Notes: generated by a model from the sequence alone, not told the origin. 64,000 nt of DNA from Streptomyces hygroscopicus subsp. hygroscopicus (GCF_030269125.1 NZ_BSSM01000003.1:62001-126000); one strand, 5' to 3'. Positions 8,866 to 18,653 are shown, counted from the first letter of the stretch. Translations and numbers: made by a program.

Positions 8866-9831
8866 ATGGAACCCGTACTCGAGGTGAGCGGCCTGCGCGT
8901 CGAATACCGCGGCGACGGACGCACCGTCGTGGGCGCCGACAATGTCTCCTTCTCCATCGGCACCGGAGAGGTCTTCGGCCTCGCCGGGGAGTCCGGCTGC
9001 GGCAAGTCGACCATCGCCAACGCGGTGATGCGGCTGCTGAAGCCCCCGGCGGAGATCACCGCGGGCGGCATCCGCTTCCAGGGCGGGGACGTCCTCGACC
9101 TGGACGCACGGGAGCTGCGTGCCTTCCGGTGGCGGCAGATCGCCATGGTCTTCCAGTCGGCGATGAACTCCCTCAACCCGGTCCTGACCATCGGTGAGCA
9201 GATCGTCGACATCTTCACCACCCACGACCGGATGAAGAGGAGGGCCGCGCGGGAGAAGGCGGGCGAGCTGCTTCAGCTGGTAGGTATCGACCCGGGCCGG
9301 CTGAAGGCATACCCGCACCAGCTGTCCGGCGGCATGCGTCAGCGCGTGGTCATCGCCATGGCCGTCGCTCTGCGCCCCCGGCTGCTGATCATGGACGAGC
9401 CGACCACCGCGCTCGACGTCGTCGTGCAGCAGGAGATCATGGCGCAGATCCGCGACCTCCAGCGGGAACTCGGCTTCTCCATCCTCTTCATCACCCACGA
9501 CATGTCCCTGATGGTCGAGCTGTCGGACCGCATGGGCGTGATGTACGGCGGACGGATCGTCGAACTCGCCGACGCCCAGGACCTGTTCGCCAAGCCGCTG
9601 CACCCGTACACGAAGGCGCTGATGAACGCCTTCCCGCCGCTGACGGGCCCGCGCCGGGAGCTCACCGGCCTCTTCGACGCCCCGCGCACCGCCGACAGCT
9701 GCGGCTTCCACGTCCGCTGCCCCGAGGACCGCTCGGACTGCTCCATGAACATCCCCGACCTGCGCGAGGTCGCGCCCGGCCGCTGGGTGGCCCGCAGTGA
9801 GGCCCGCGGTCCGGAAGGAGCCTCCCGATGA
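8866..9831 (+). CDS. ABC transporter ATPase (DppD/OppD type)
   Basis: 321 residues. Walker A GESGCGKST (about 40-48), signature LSGGMRQR, Walker B LLIMDEPT and the H-loop ITHD are all intact, followed by the oligopeptide-transporter C-terminal domain with a Cys cluster (CGFHVRCPEDRSDC) that may bind an iron-sulfur centre, as reported for DppD relatives. Energises the importer. Starts 4 bp after the DppC-type gene and ends overlapping the next start (ATGA), so translation is coupled. Confidence 0.92.
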   Translation: MEPVLEVSGLRVEYRGDGRTVVGADNVSFSIGTGEVFGLAGESGCGKSTIANAVMRLLKPPAEITAGGIRFQGGDVLDLDARELRAFRWRQIAMVFQSAMNSLNPVLTIGEQIVDIFTTHDRMKRRAAREKAGELLQLVGIDPGRLKAYPHQLSGGMRQRVVIAMAVALRPRLLIMDEPTTALDVVVQQEIMAQIRDLQRELGFSILFITHDMSLMVELSDRMGVMYGGRIVELADAQDLFAKPLHPYTKALMNAFPPLTGPRRELTGLFDAPRTADSCGFHVRCPEDRSDCSMNIPDLREVAPGRWVARSEARGPEGASR

Positions 9832-10871
9832 CCGAACCCCTGCTGTCCGTGCGCGGTCTGACCAAGGACTTCCAGGTCGGTACCGTCTTCTCCCGGCGAC
9901 GGGTCCGTGCCGTCAACGACGTGTCCTTCGACCTGCCCGCCGGCCGGATCACCGCTCTGGTCGGCGAGTCCGGCAGTGGCAAGTCCACCATCGCCCGCTG
10001 TCTCGCCCGCCTCGAACAGCCCACCTCCGGTCAGGTGCTGCTCGATGGCAAGGATGTCCTGCGCGCCGAGCGGCGCCGGGCGTCACGGGCGTACCGCCGC
10101 GAGGTCCAGATGGTCTTCCAGGACCCCTTCGGCTCGCTCAACCCCGTCCACCGCATCGAGCACTTCCTCACCCGCGCCCTCGTCCTGCACGGCCACCCCG
10201 CCACACCCGAAGCACTGCGGGAGCTGATGGCCACGGTCGGCCTGACCGAGGACATGCTCCAGTCCTACCCGCACGAACTCTCCGGCGGCCAGCGCCAGCG
10301 CGTCGCCGTCGCCCGCGCCCTCGCCGTCGAGCCCCGGCTGATCCTCGCCGACGAACCGACCTCGATGCTGGACGTCTCCGTGCGCGTTGGCGTGCTCAAC
10401 CTGATGCGGCGCCTGCGCGACGAGCGCAACATCGCCATGCTCTACATCACCCACGACCTGGGCTCCGCGCGCTACCTCGCGGACACCACCATGGTCATGT
10501 TCGCCGGCGAACTCGTCGAGGGCGGCGACGCACTGGCCGTCATGGACGCCCCCGCCCACCCCTACACCCGCCTGCTGCTGTCCGCCGTACCCGACCCCGA
10601 ACGGGCCGGAAGCTACGACCCGATCGAGCGCGCCCGGCTGCGCGAGGCGATCCTCAACCCCACGTCCTGCCCCTACGGCGACGACGGCACGTGCAGCCGC
10701 ACCGAGCCCGTCCGCCACATCGTCGGCGAAGACGACGGACAACCGCACTGGGTGCGCTGCCACCTGCGCGCACCCGCCTCCGACATCGCCCGCCGCGTCC
10801 TCAAGGCCACCGACCGGCCGACCGGCGAGGCCACCGACGACACCGAGAAAGCGGAGACCACCGCCGCATGA
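9828..10871 (+). CDS. ABC transporter ATPase (DppF/OppF type)
   Basis: 347 residues. Walker A GESGSGKST, Q-loop QMVFQDP, signature LSGGQRQR, Walker B LILADEPT and a C-terminal Cys-containing domain (NPTSCPYGDDGTC) define the second ATPase of an oligopeptide-type importer. The ATG overlaps the stop of the previous ATPase by 4 bp, and its own stop overlaps the start of the GH32 gene by 4 bp. Import and hydrolysis are therefore translationally linked. Confidence 0.92.
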   Translation: MTEPLLSVRGLTKDFQVGTVFSRRRVRAVNDVSFDLPAGRITALVGESGSGKSTIARCLARLEQPTSGQVLLDGKDVLRAERRRASRAYRREVQMVFQDPFGSLNPVHRIEHFLTRALVLHGHPATPEALRELMATVGLTEDMLQSYPHELSGGQRQRVAVARALAVEPRLILADEPTSMLDVSVRVGVLNLMRRLRDERNIAMLYITHDLGSARYLADTTMVMFAGELVEGGDALAVMDAPAHPYTRLLLSAVPDPERAGSYDPIERARLREAILNPTSCPYGDDGTCSRTEPVRHIVGEDDGQPHWVRCHLRAPASDIARRVLKATDRPTGEATDDTEKAETTAA

Positions 10872-12382
10872 CCCACGACCTCACCCTCCCCTCCGGCCGT
10901 CCTGCCGCCGAGGGGCTGGCCGAGCGCGCCTTGCGCGACCCCCATCGCCCCCGCTTCCACTTCACCTCGCCCGGCGGCTGGCTCAACGACCCCAACGGCC
11001 TGAGCCACTGGAGGGGCGTCTACCACCTCTTCTACCAGTACAACCCGCTCGCCCCCGCCCACCACCGCATCCACTGGGGCCACGCCACCAGCACCGACCT
11101 CGTCCACTGGAGCGACGAACCGGTCGCCCTCGTCCCCGGCACCGACGGCCCCGACCGCGACGGCTGCTGGTCCGGCGTCCTCGTCGACGACGGGGGAGTG
11201 CCCACGATCGTCTACTCGGGCCGGCACAGCGAGCGTGAACTCCCTTGCGTGGCCAGGGGGTCGGCGGATCTGAGGTACTGGACCAAGGACCCGGCGAACC
11301 CGGTCGTCACCGCCCCGCCCGAGGGCGTCGACATCACCGCCTTCCGCGACCACTGCGTGTGGCGGGAAGGACAGGTCTGGCGGCAGCTGATCGGCTCGGG
11401 AATCCGCGGGGTCGGCGGAACCGCCTTCCTGTACGAGTCGGACGACCTGCGCAGCTGGCGGTACGTCGGCCCCCTGCTGACCGGCGACGCCGCGCAGAAC
11501 CGGGGCCAGCTCGACTGGACCGGCACGATGTGGGAGTGCGTCGACCTGTTCGGGCTGGACGGAACGGACGTGCTCGTCTTCTCCGCCTGGGACGAGGGCA
11601 CCACCCACCACCCCCTGTACTGGACCGGCCGCTACCAGGGCGACACCTTCACCCCGACCGCCCTGAACCGCCTCGACTACGGCGGACGCTACTTCTACGC
11701 CCCCCAGTCCACCCGCGACGAGCACGGCCGCCGCATCATGTTCGGCTGGCTCCAGGAGGGCCGCACGGACGAGGCGAACGCCGAGGCCGGCTGGTGCGGT
11801 GTGATGTCCCTGCCGAGGATCGTCACGCTCGGCGCGGACGGCCGGCTGGACCAGGCCCCGGTGCCGGAACTGGGTGCGCTGCGGGGGGAGCACCTACGGA
11901 TTCCCGCCGGCCCGCTGGAGACCGCGTATACCCGGCTGCACACCGTACGCGGAGACCAGCTGGACATCGAGACGGCCCTGCGCCTCGCCCCCGGAGCGAC
12001 CGCCCGGCTCGTCGTCCGCGAGACACCGGACGGCGTCGAGCGCACGGTCGTGGAGGTGAGCAGGGCGCACGATGGATCGAGCGGCACGCTCCGTCTGCAC
12101 CGTGAGAGCAGCAGCCTCGATCCGACGGTCGACACCGAACCCCGTCACGGTGAGCTTCCGTTGGACTCCGACGGCCGTGTGGACCTGCGTGTCCTCGTCG
12201 ACCACTCCGCCCTGGAGATCTTCGCGAATGGGCGGCCCCTCACCGCCCGCGTCTACCCCACCCGCCCCGACGAGGCGGTCGGCGTCGGCATCGGTGCCGA
12301 CGGCGCCGTGACCCTGGAGCACTTCGACGCCTGGCAGATGGCGTCGGCCTTCACCGACGGACCCCGGCCGCTGTGGCCGTGA
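10868..12382 (+). CDS. Glycoside hydrolase family 32 (fructosidase), cytosolic
   Basis: 504 residues without a signal peptide. The five-bladed GH32 catalytic domain is marked by WLNDPNG with the nucleophile Asp near residue 42, YQYNP, and WECVD with the acid/base Glu near 223. The transition-state Asp motif, normally RDP, reads FRDH near 160. A C-terminal beta-sandwich follows (VDHSALEIFANG). Such enzymes release terminal fructose from sucrose, levan or inulin-type oligosaccharides. The ATG overlaps the ATPase stop, so it would act on imported oligosaccharides and supply the PfkB kinase encoded at 1536. Confidence 0.9.
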   Translation: MTHDLTLPSGRPAAEGLAERALRDPHRPRFHFTSPGGWLNDPNGLSHWRGVYHLFYQYNPLAPAHHRIHWGHATSTDLVHWSDEPVALVPGTDGPDRDGCWSGVLVDDGGVPTIVYSGRHSERELPCVARGSADLRYWTKDPANPVVTAPPEGVDITAFRDHCVWREGQVWRQLIGSGIRGVGGTAFLYESDDLRSWRYVGPLLTGDAAQNRGQLDWTGTMWECVDLFGLDGTDVLVFSAWDEGTTHHPLYWTGRYQGDTFTPTALNRLDYGGRYFYAPQSTRDEHGRRIMFGWLQEGRTDEANAEAGWCGVMSLPRIVTLGADGRLDQAPVPELGALRGEHLRIPAGPLETAYTRLHTVRGDQLDIETALRLAPGATARLVVRETPDGVERTVVEVSRAHDGSSGTLRLHRESSSLDPTVDTEPRHGELPLDSDGRVDLRVLVDHSALEIFANGRPLTARVYPTRPDEAVGVGIGADGAVTLEHFDAWQMASAFTDGPRPLWP

Positions 12383-12467
12383 CCGTCTTACATCCGGCCG
12401 CGGCCCGCGGGGTGGACGTCCCCCTGGGCCGTGGCCCACCCTTCCCTGCTTTCCCTCAGGAGCCGCC

Positions 12468-15400
12468 ATGAGCGTGTCCCGCCGTACCCTCCTGCTCGCA
12501 ACAGGTACCACCGCCGCGCTGTTGCCCCTCGCAGGCGGCCTCCCCGCAGCGCAGGCCGCCACCCCGAGCGCCGCCGGAGACACCCCCGCCCCCACCCCGA
12601 TCCCCGACCCCCTTCCCGTCACGGGGGCCTGGACCCGCACCTTGGACGGCGGCCAGAAGGCGACTGCCCGCCGTCGCGGTACCGCCCTCGCCCTGTCCGA
12701 GCAGCAACTCGCGACCAGGGGCACGTACACGGCGCGCATGACGCCCGAATCCGCGTCCGTCGTGGGCGGTCTGGTGTTCCGGGGCGCCCTGGACGGCTCG
12801 ACCGGATACGTGGCCGCCCTCGACGCGGGCCGTGCCCGCATACGGCTCTACGACCTGGCGAGCGGCGAAACCCTCGCCGCCGCTCCGCTGCCGGGTGGGC
12901 CGACCGGGAGCGCCCACGACCTGGCGGTGGCCGTGGACGGACCGGAGCTGACGGTGTCCGTCGACGGCAAGCGGCTCCTGCGCGTGGAGGACCACCGTCA
13001 CGACACCGGCTCGGTGGGCCTGCTCGCCCAGGGCGGCAACGTCACCTTCGGCCCGCCCTCCCTCTCCGCGGTCACCACCAACCTCACCGGCTGGGCCACG
13101 AGCGGCGGCACCTGGACGGCGACCTCACTCGGCTGGCGCGCGGGCCCGTCCCAGGGGGCCACCGCCCGTGCCATCACCACGACCCGGGCGTACGACACGG
13201 CGTTCCAGGCCGACCTGCTCCTGCACGACGCCTCCGCTGTGGCCTCGCTGCTGGTGCGTACCGACGCGACAGCCACGCGCGGCTACGGCGTCGAAGCCGA
13301 CCCGGGCCAGGGCAGGCTGAGGCTCTACCGCATCGACGGGAACGTCACCCTCGGCACGTACCCGACCACCATCAAGGCCGACACGGTCTACCGCCTTCGC
13401 CTGGAAGCCGAGGGCACCGAACTGCGCGTGCACTGGCAGACCGACTTCCGCTCACCCGACGGCTACAGCCCCGCCATCACCGCTCACGACTCCACCCACA
13501 CGACGGGACGGCTCGCCGTCACCGCATCGGCCGGCGCGGTCTCGTTCGAGAACCTCGCCGCCACCGACCTCCTCACCGGCCTTCAGGGCTGGACGGCCCG
13601 CTCCGGCACCTGGACCCCCGACCTGCGCGGCATCCGCGGCGAGAACGGCCTGCGCACGGCTCCCTTCGCCGACGGCGACCTGGTGGCCAGAGCCGACATC
13701 ACCCCCGCCGGCACCGCGTCCACGGCCGGTCTCGTCCTGCGCGCGTCCGCAAGCGGCTCCGGCGGCTACGAGGCACGCCTGGAAGCCGGCCGCAACACCG
13801 TCGTGCTCCTGGACCGCTCCTCCGGCGCCCGCCTCGCCTCCACCTCCGGCCCGGTGCGGCCCATCGCGTCCGGCTGCACCTACCGCGTCGAGGCCCGCGC
13901 CACCGGCAAGACGATCGAGGTGTACGTGGACGGCGTACGGGCACTCAAGACCCGCGTGTCCCGCGCCACGGGCGCCACCGTCGGCACCACAGCCGCACAC
14001 GGCCTGTCCTACTTCCAGAACGTCGAGTTCACCAGCACCGCCGACTACTTCACCGAGCCGTACCGCCCCACATACCACTACTCCCAGCTCACCGGCCGCA
14101 CCAGCGACCCCAACGGTCTGGTGCACTACGACGGCGAATACCACCTCTTCCACCAGGACGAGGGCCGCTGGGCCCACGCGGTCAGCACCGACCTCGTCCA
14201 CTGGCAGGCCCTGCCGATCGCCCTGCCCTGGAACGAGTACGGCAACTGCTGGTCCGGCTCGGCGGTCGTCGACGCCGACGACACCTCCGGCCTCTTCGAC
14301 GGCGGCTCGGGCCTGATCGCGTACTACACCAGCTACCACCCGGACAAGCCGGGCGGGAACGCCGGCGTGCGCATCGCCTACAGCAAGGACAAAGGCCGCT
14401 CCTGGCACTGGCACGGCGGCTCCACCCCAGCCGTGGAGAACCCGGGCGGGCCCGACGCGGGCTGGACCTTCCGGGACCCGAAGGTCATCCGCGACGACCA
14501 GCACGACCAGTGGCTGATGGTGGTCTCCGGCGGCGACCACATCCGCTTCCTCACCTCCACCGACCTGCTCTCCTGGACCCACGTCAGCTCCTTCGGCTAC
14601 GGCGACTGGGCCACACCCGGCGTCTGGGAGTGCCCCGACTTCTTCCCCCTCCCCGTCGACGGTGACAACAACCATGTCAAGTGGGTCCTCACCCTGAGCA
14701 CGGGCGCCGTACGCGCCACGAACGGCTCAGCCGCCCAGTACTTCACCGGCGACTGGAACGGCACATCCTTCACCCCCGACCAGACAGCGGGCACAATCCT
14801 GCGCGCCGACTCCGGCCGCGACTACTACGCCGCCATGTCCTACTACGGCCTGCCCGACGGCCGCCGCGTCTGGCTCGGCTGGATGAGCAACTGGGACTAT
14901 CCCTTCAGCGCCCCGACCGGCGCCTGGAACGGCCAGCTGAGCATCCCCCGCGAACTGACCCTCACCGACGCGGGTGACGGCGTGCGCCTGGTACAGCACC
15001 CGGTCCCGGAACTGACCGCCCTGCGCACCTCCACGACCACCCGCGCGAACCTCTCCGTAGGCCCCGCCTCCGCGAACCCGCTCTCGGGCATCAGGGGCAT
15101 CGCCTACGAGATCGAAGCCGAGATCACCCTCGGCACCGCCACCGAGATCGGCTTCAGGCTCCGGACCGACGGCGACCAGCACACGACGGTCGGATACGAC
15201 GCCCAAGCCGCCCAACTGTTCGTGGACCGCTCGGCATCAGGCGTCAGCGACTTCACGCAGTTCTTCACGGGCCGCACGAGCGCGCCGATGAAGCCGACGG
15301 ACGGCAAGGTGACCCTGCGTCTGTACGTCGACTCGTCCTCGGTGGAGGCATTCGGCGCGGACGGCCAGGCCGCGGTGACCAGCCTCGTCTTCCCCACCCC

Positions 15401-16040
15401 GGACGCCGACGGCATGGCCTTCTACGCCAAGGGCGGCACCGCGCACATCGAGACGCTCAAGGTCCACCGGCTGGAGGGCACCTACCGCCTCGTGGACCGC
15501 GTGCAGCCGCCGGCGGCCGCCCCGACCGGCGGCCAGTTCCGCACGGACCTCGGCACGTTGACAGTCACGCCCGCCGGCCACTGGTCGACCGACAGCGCGG
15601 GCCGCGCCGGCTCCTTCGACGCTGACTCCAACGCCATGTCCGCGCGCACCGTGAAGGACGTGGACCTCACCACCCTGGTCCGGCTCGGCGGCCCCGACCC
15701 GGACACCGGCGGCGCCCTCTCCCTCCTCTGGCGCGCCTCCGCCGACGGCGCCAACACCTACTGCCTCAACATCGACCCCGACCTACGGGTGATCCGTCTG
15801 GTCGCCAAGGCCAACGGCTACTTCGACGACGACGCCGCCCTCGCCCGCGTCCCGGTCCTGGTCCGCCGTGGCACGACCTACGCGATCCGTGTGCTCGCCG
15901 AGGGCCAACGCATCCGGGTGTACCTCGACGGCGAACAGATCGCCGACGTAACCGACTCGACGTACACCGAAGGACACATCGGACTGAACGTGTTCGGAGG
16001 GAGGGCCGCGTACCAGGACACATATGCGCGGGAGCTGTGA
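12468..16040 (+). CDS. Exported multidomain GH32 enzyme (levanase/inulinase-like)
   Basis: 1190 residues. The N-terminus has a twin-arginine signal (SRRTLLLATG, then a hydrophobic run ending AQA). Three related beta-sandwich modules (about 45-190, 200-365, 370-525) resemble LamG/DUF1080-type carbohydrate-binding folds. The GH32 domain spans about 535-1010: TSDPNG with the nucleophile near 547, TFRDPKV near 669 and VWECPDFF with the acid/base Glu near 721. The first motif has Ser where most members have Asn. A fourth sandwich module closes the protein. Likely cleaves fructans outside the cell for uptake by the upstream transporter. Start ATG at 12468 with CAGGAG upstream; 85 bp after the first GH32 gene. 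Confidence 0.88.
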   Translation: MSVSRRTLLLATGTTAALLPLAGGLPAAQAATPSAAGDTPAPTPIPDPLPVTGAWTRTLDGGQKATARRRGTALALSEQQLATRGTYTARMTPESASVVGGLVFRGALDGSTGYVAALDAGRARIRLYDLASGETLAAAPLPGGPTGSAHDLAVAVDGPELTVSVDGKRLLRVEDHRHDTGSVGLLAQGGNVTFGPPSLSAVTTNLTGWATSGGTWTATSLGWRAGPSQGATARAITTTRAYDTAFQADLLLHDASAVASLLVRTDATATRGYGVEADPGQGRLRLYRIDGNVTLGTYPTTIKADTVYRLRLEAEGTELRVHWQTDFRSPDGYSPAITAHDSTHTTGRLAVTASAGAVSFENLAATDLLTGLQGWTARSGTWTPDLRGIRGENGLRTAPFADGDLVARADITPAGTASTAGLVLRASASGSGGYEARLEAGRNTVVLLDRSSGARLASTSGPVRPIASGCTYRVEARATGKTIEVYVDGVRALKTRVSRATGATVGTTAAHGLSYFQNVEFTSTADYFTEPYRPTYHYSQLTGRTSDPNGLVHYDGEYHLFHQDEGRWAHAVSTDLVHWQALPIALPWNEYGNCWSGSAVVDADDTSGLFDGGSGLIAYYTSYHPDKPGGNAGVRIAYSKDKGRSWHWHGGSTPAVENPGGPDAGWTFRDPKVIRDDQHDQWLMVVSGGDHIRFLTSTDLLSWTHVSSFGYGDWATPGVWECPDFFPLPVDGDNNHVKWVLTLSTGAVRATNGSAAQYFTGDWNGTSFTPDQTAGTILRADSGRDYYAAMSYYGLPDGRRVWLGWMSNWDYPFSAPTGAWNGQLSIPRELTLTDAGDGVRLVQHPVPELTALRTSTTTRANLSVGPASANPLSGIRGIAYEIEAEITLGTATEIGFRLRTDGDQHTTVGYDAQAAQLFVDRSASGVSDFTQFFTGRTSAPMKPTDGKVTLRLYVDSSSVEAFGADGQAAVTSLVFPTPDADGMAFYAKGGTAHIETLKVHRLEGTYRLVDRVQPPAAAPTGGQFRTDLGTLTVTPAGHWSTDSAGRAGSFDADSNAMSARTVKDVDLTTLVRLGGPDPDTGGALSLLWRASADGANTYCLNIDPDLRVIRLVAKANGYFDDDAALARVPVLVRRGTTYAIRVLAEGQRIRVYLDGEQIADVTDSTYTEGHIGLNVFGGRAAYQDTYAREL

Positions 16041-16113
16041 GCCACCGTTCCGTCACAGTCGAGCATCTGCTCTGGCCCTCGCCCTGGTCCAGTTGGCTTC
16101 GTAATCGAGAATG

Positions 16114-16135
16114 GGTTCTGGCTCAGCTTTCGTGC
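16114..16135 (+). repeat. ISL3 left inverted repeat
   Basis: Begins GGTTCTGGCTCAGCTTTCG and ends TGC. Pairs with the reverse complement of 18307-18328: the first 12 bases are identical and about 18 of 22 overall. Confidence 0.6.
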
Positions 16136-16233
16136 AGTGGCCACGGTGAGTGACGGCTGAGCGTCTCCGGACGGTATGCGAAGTCGCCCGAAAATCGACG
16201 GTGGTCAGTGCAGCTGGGCTGACAGTCCGGGCC

Positions 16234-17804
16234 GTGGAAGACGTTGCACTCCAGCTGAAGGCGCTGTTGTTCCCGGCGATCGCGGACATCGCGGTGCGGT
16301 CGCTGGACGTGGATATCGAGAACGTGCGCCTTGACGCACAGTGCACCACGGCCGGCGCCGCCTGCCCGGTATGCGGAGTCTGCTCGACCCGGGTTCACAG
16401 CTCCTACCTGCGGTTTCTCGCTGATGTCCCGAGCGCCGGACGAAGCGTCGTACTCCAGCTGCGGGTCCGGCGATTCCGGTGCGGGAACACCAAGTGCCCA
16501 CGTCAGACGTTCGTGGAACAGATATCCGGCCTCACCCGCAGGCACGGCCAGCGCACCGAACGACTGCGTTCCATCCTGACCGCAGTCGGCCTCGCCCTGG
16601 CTGGTCGAGCCGGCGCCCGCCTGGCTGCTGTGCTCGGCATGTCCATCAGCCGGAGCACGGTCTTGCGCCTGGTCGATGCGCTGCCCGAGCCGGAGGCGCC
16701 GACGCCTCGGGTGGTCGGCGTCGACGAGTACGCCACCCGCAAGGGCCGCCGCTACGGCACTGTCCTGGTAGACGTCGAGACCCGTCGTCCGATCGATCTC
16801 CTGCCTGATCGAGAAGCGTCAAGCCTGGCCGCCTGGCTCGCCCAGCGGTCAGGGATCGAGGTCGTCTGCCGGGACCGCGCGCACCCCAGGCGACGCAGGT
16901 CGCCTACCGTTGGCACTTATGGCACAACCTCGGGGAAGCCGCTGAGCGGGCGGTCGCCCGCCACCGCCAGTGCCTCCGCGTCCTGGTCCCCGATCCCGTG
17001 GCGAAGGCCGCCGAACCCGCGCCGCCCGAGGAGAAGACGGACTCGCCATGGCGGAGCGAGCGGTTCGCCAACCGCGGCCGAGCCCGGCACGCCACGGTCC
17101 ACGCGCTGCTGGAAGCCGGCCACAGCCGCCGTTCCATCGGGCGTCAGCTCCAGATGACCCACCGCACCGTCAAGAGCCTCGCCGACGCTGTGAAGTCGGA
17201 AGACCTCTTTCGTGGCCAGTGGCAGCACAGCAGGACCTCGGTCCTCGACGAGTACAAGCCCTACCTGGACGAATGTTGGGACGAGGGCTGCACCAACGCC
17301 TGGAGGCTGTGGGAGGAGATCGTTCCCTTGGGCTATCGCGGCAGCTACGGCCGGGTCAGCGCCTACCTGCGAGAGAAACGCACCTCGCCACGGCCGGTCA
17401 CCGCGCAGCCGCCGGCACCCCGCGTGGTGACGAGATGGATCCTCAGCCGACCCGAGACGCTGACCGAGATCGAACAGCTCCGGCTCAAGGCCGTCCTTGC
17501 CAACTGGTCCGAACGCGACGCCCTGACCGGTCACGTCCGGTCCTTCGCCCACATGCTCATCGAACGCCAGGGCGAACGACTCCCGCAGTGGCTCGACGCC
17601 GTCCGTCAGGACGACCTGCCCAGCCTCCACACTCGCGCGGCCGGCATCGACCGAGACCGCAACGCCGTCATCGCCGGCCTGACGCTGCCCTGGAACTCCG
17701 GAGTCGTCGAAGGCCACGTGAACCGGATCAAGATACTCAAGCGCCAGATGTTCGGCCGCGCAGGCTTCGACCTGCTTCGCAAACGGGTCCTGCTCGCCCC
17801 GTAG
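16234..17804 (+). pseudogene. ISL3-family transposase, frameshifted by a small deletion
   Basis: The first part, from a GTG at 16234 ([13 protein letters not shown]), has the ISL3 zinc-binding N-terminus ([15 protein letters not shown]) and the start of the DDE domain ([20 protein letters not shown]). Just after VVCRDRA, near 16884, the frame shifts. The other frame then continues with [19 protein letters not shown] and runs to the normal C-terminus (LPWNSGVVEGHVNRIKILKR), stop at 17804. About ten codons that normally lie between CRDRA and the WHLWHNL motif are missing, so a short deletion with frameshift inactivated the gene. Otherwise it is almost complete. Confidence 0.85.
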
Positions 17805-17860
17805 TCGTGTTGTCAGTGCTTGATGCGAGGATCCGGGCGACCATACGCAAGGAGATCAGC

Positions 17861-18292
17861 ATGGGCACCTGGGATACCGGTCCCTTCGACAACGACACAG
17901 CCGCAGACTTCGCCAACGCGCTCGACGACGCCGAGCCCGAGGCGCGTGAAGCCCTGATCCGAGGCGTCCTCATCCGGACGATCGACGCAACCGGCTATCT
18001 CACGGAAGCGGAAGAGGCAGTGGCCGCCGCCGCTTTGATCGCGGCGCAATGCCCGGGAGGCGAACCCGTCGACATGTCCTACGGCCCGGAAACACCGATG
18101 CCCGTGTTCCCTTCCGATCTTCGGGCACTCGCCGACGAAGCCCTCGCCCGCATCGTCGGCGACGAGGATGGGCCGGCCTCAAACTGGGTCGACCCGGAGG
18201 ACTGGAAGCAGTGGCGAGCCATACTGACGCGCCTTCGCGCAGTGCTTGCCCCGCCACCCCCTTCCATTGCGCTCTTCGATGTCCAGCCGTAA
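17861..18292 (+). CDS. DUF4259-like small protein inside the ISL3 element
   Basis: 143 residues beginning MGTWDTGPFDNDTAADFAN, the hallmark start of DUF4259 proteins, and with a helical acidic body. The family is of unknown function and common in actinomycetes. ATG at 17861 has AAGGAG seven bases upstream. The gene sits 56 bp after the transposase and before the putative right inverted repeat, in the same direction. Family call from the conserved N-terminal motif. Confidence 0.75.
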   Translation: MGTWDTGPFDNDTAADFANALDDAEPEAREALIRGVLIRTIDATGYLTEAEEAVAAAALIAAQCPGGEPVDMSYGPETPMPVFPSDLRALADEALARIVGDEDGPASNWVDPEDWKQWRAILTRLRAVLAPPPPSIALFDVQP

Positions 18293-18306
18293 CGGAGCGT
18301 CACTCA

Positions 18307-18328
18307 GCACAGAAGATGAGCCAGAACC
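18307..18328 (-). repeat. ISL3 right inverted repeat
   Basis: Ends GATGAGCCAGAACC on the plus strand; its reverse complement starts GGTTCTGGCTCATC and matches the left repeat at 16114. Confidence 0.55.
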
Positions 18329-18653
18329 GTAACTCGTGAACAAAGCCATCAGATCGCTGCTGAACTGATGGGGTGGCCCGATGTGGTGCCGAAAGACATC
18401 ACGCTTGGTCTTCTTCACCCGTGCCCGGTGCATACGGCTGTTCCCCCTCCGCTCCCACATCATGGCCATCCTTCCCTCCGGGACAATTAGCCGGGCAGCC
18501 GCCCAGGCCCAGGAGCGTGTGGGCAGGAGCGGCGCGTGTCGGCGTACACGTGAACGTGCAGGGCCGCGTACGGATGAACGTGCAGGTTTCCTGATGTGTT
18601 GAGGTTCGGGGTTCGGCACTCTGCTGCCAGTTGGTCGAGGTCGCAGAGATGGG
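18329..18653. other. No gene recognised
   Basis: Short open frames exist on both strands, but none has a plausible start with ribosome site or a recognisable product. Probably decayed insertion-sequence flank. Confidence 0.5.

Larger units (their letters stand above)
16114..18328 (+). mobile_element. ISL3-family element with passenger gene
   Basis: Bounded by imperfect 22-bp inverted repeats at 16114-16135 and 18307-18328 that share GGTTCTGGCTCA at their outer ends. Between them are a defective ISL3 transposase gene and a small DUF4259-like gene. No clear target duplication is seen at the two edges. Either the element carries the small gene as cargo, or its original right end was lost and another ISL3 end lies beyond. 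Confidence 0.6.

Noticed and set aside
7891..9711. Minus-strand frame of about 600 codons across the ABC transporter genes
   Set aside because: Mirror of the permease/ATPase genes, His/Asp/Gly-biased, no motif.
12431..14665. Long Arg/Pro-rich plus-strand frame overlapping the exported GH32 gene
   Set aside because: Shadow frame of the levanase coding sequence; no recognisable protein features.
16104..18340. Target-site duplication for the ISL3 element
   Set aside because: GTAATCG on the left and GTAACTCG on the right are similar but do not sit at equivalent distances from the repeats and are not identical.
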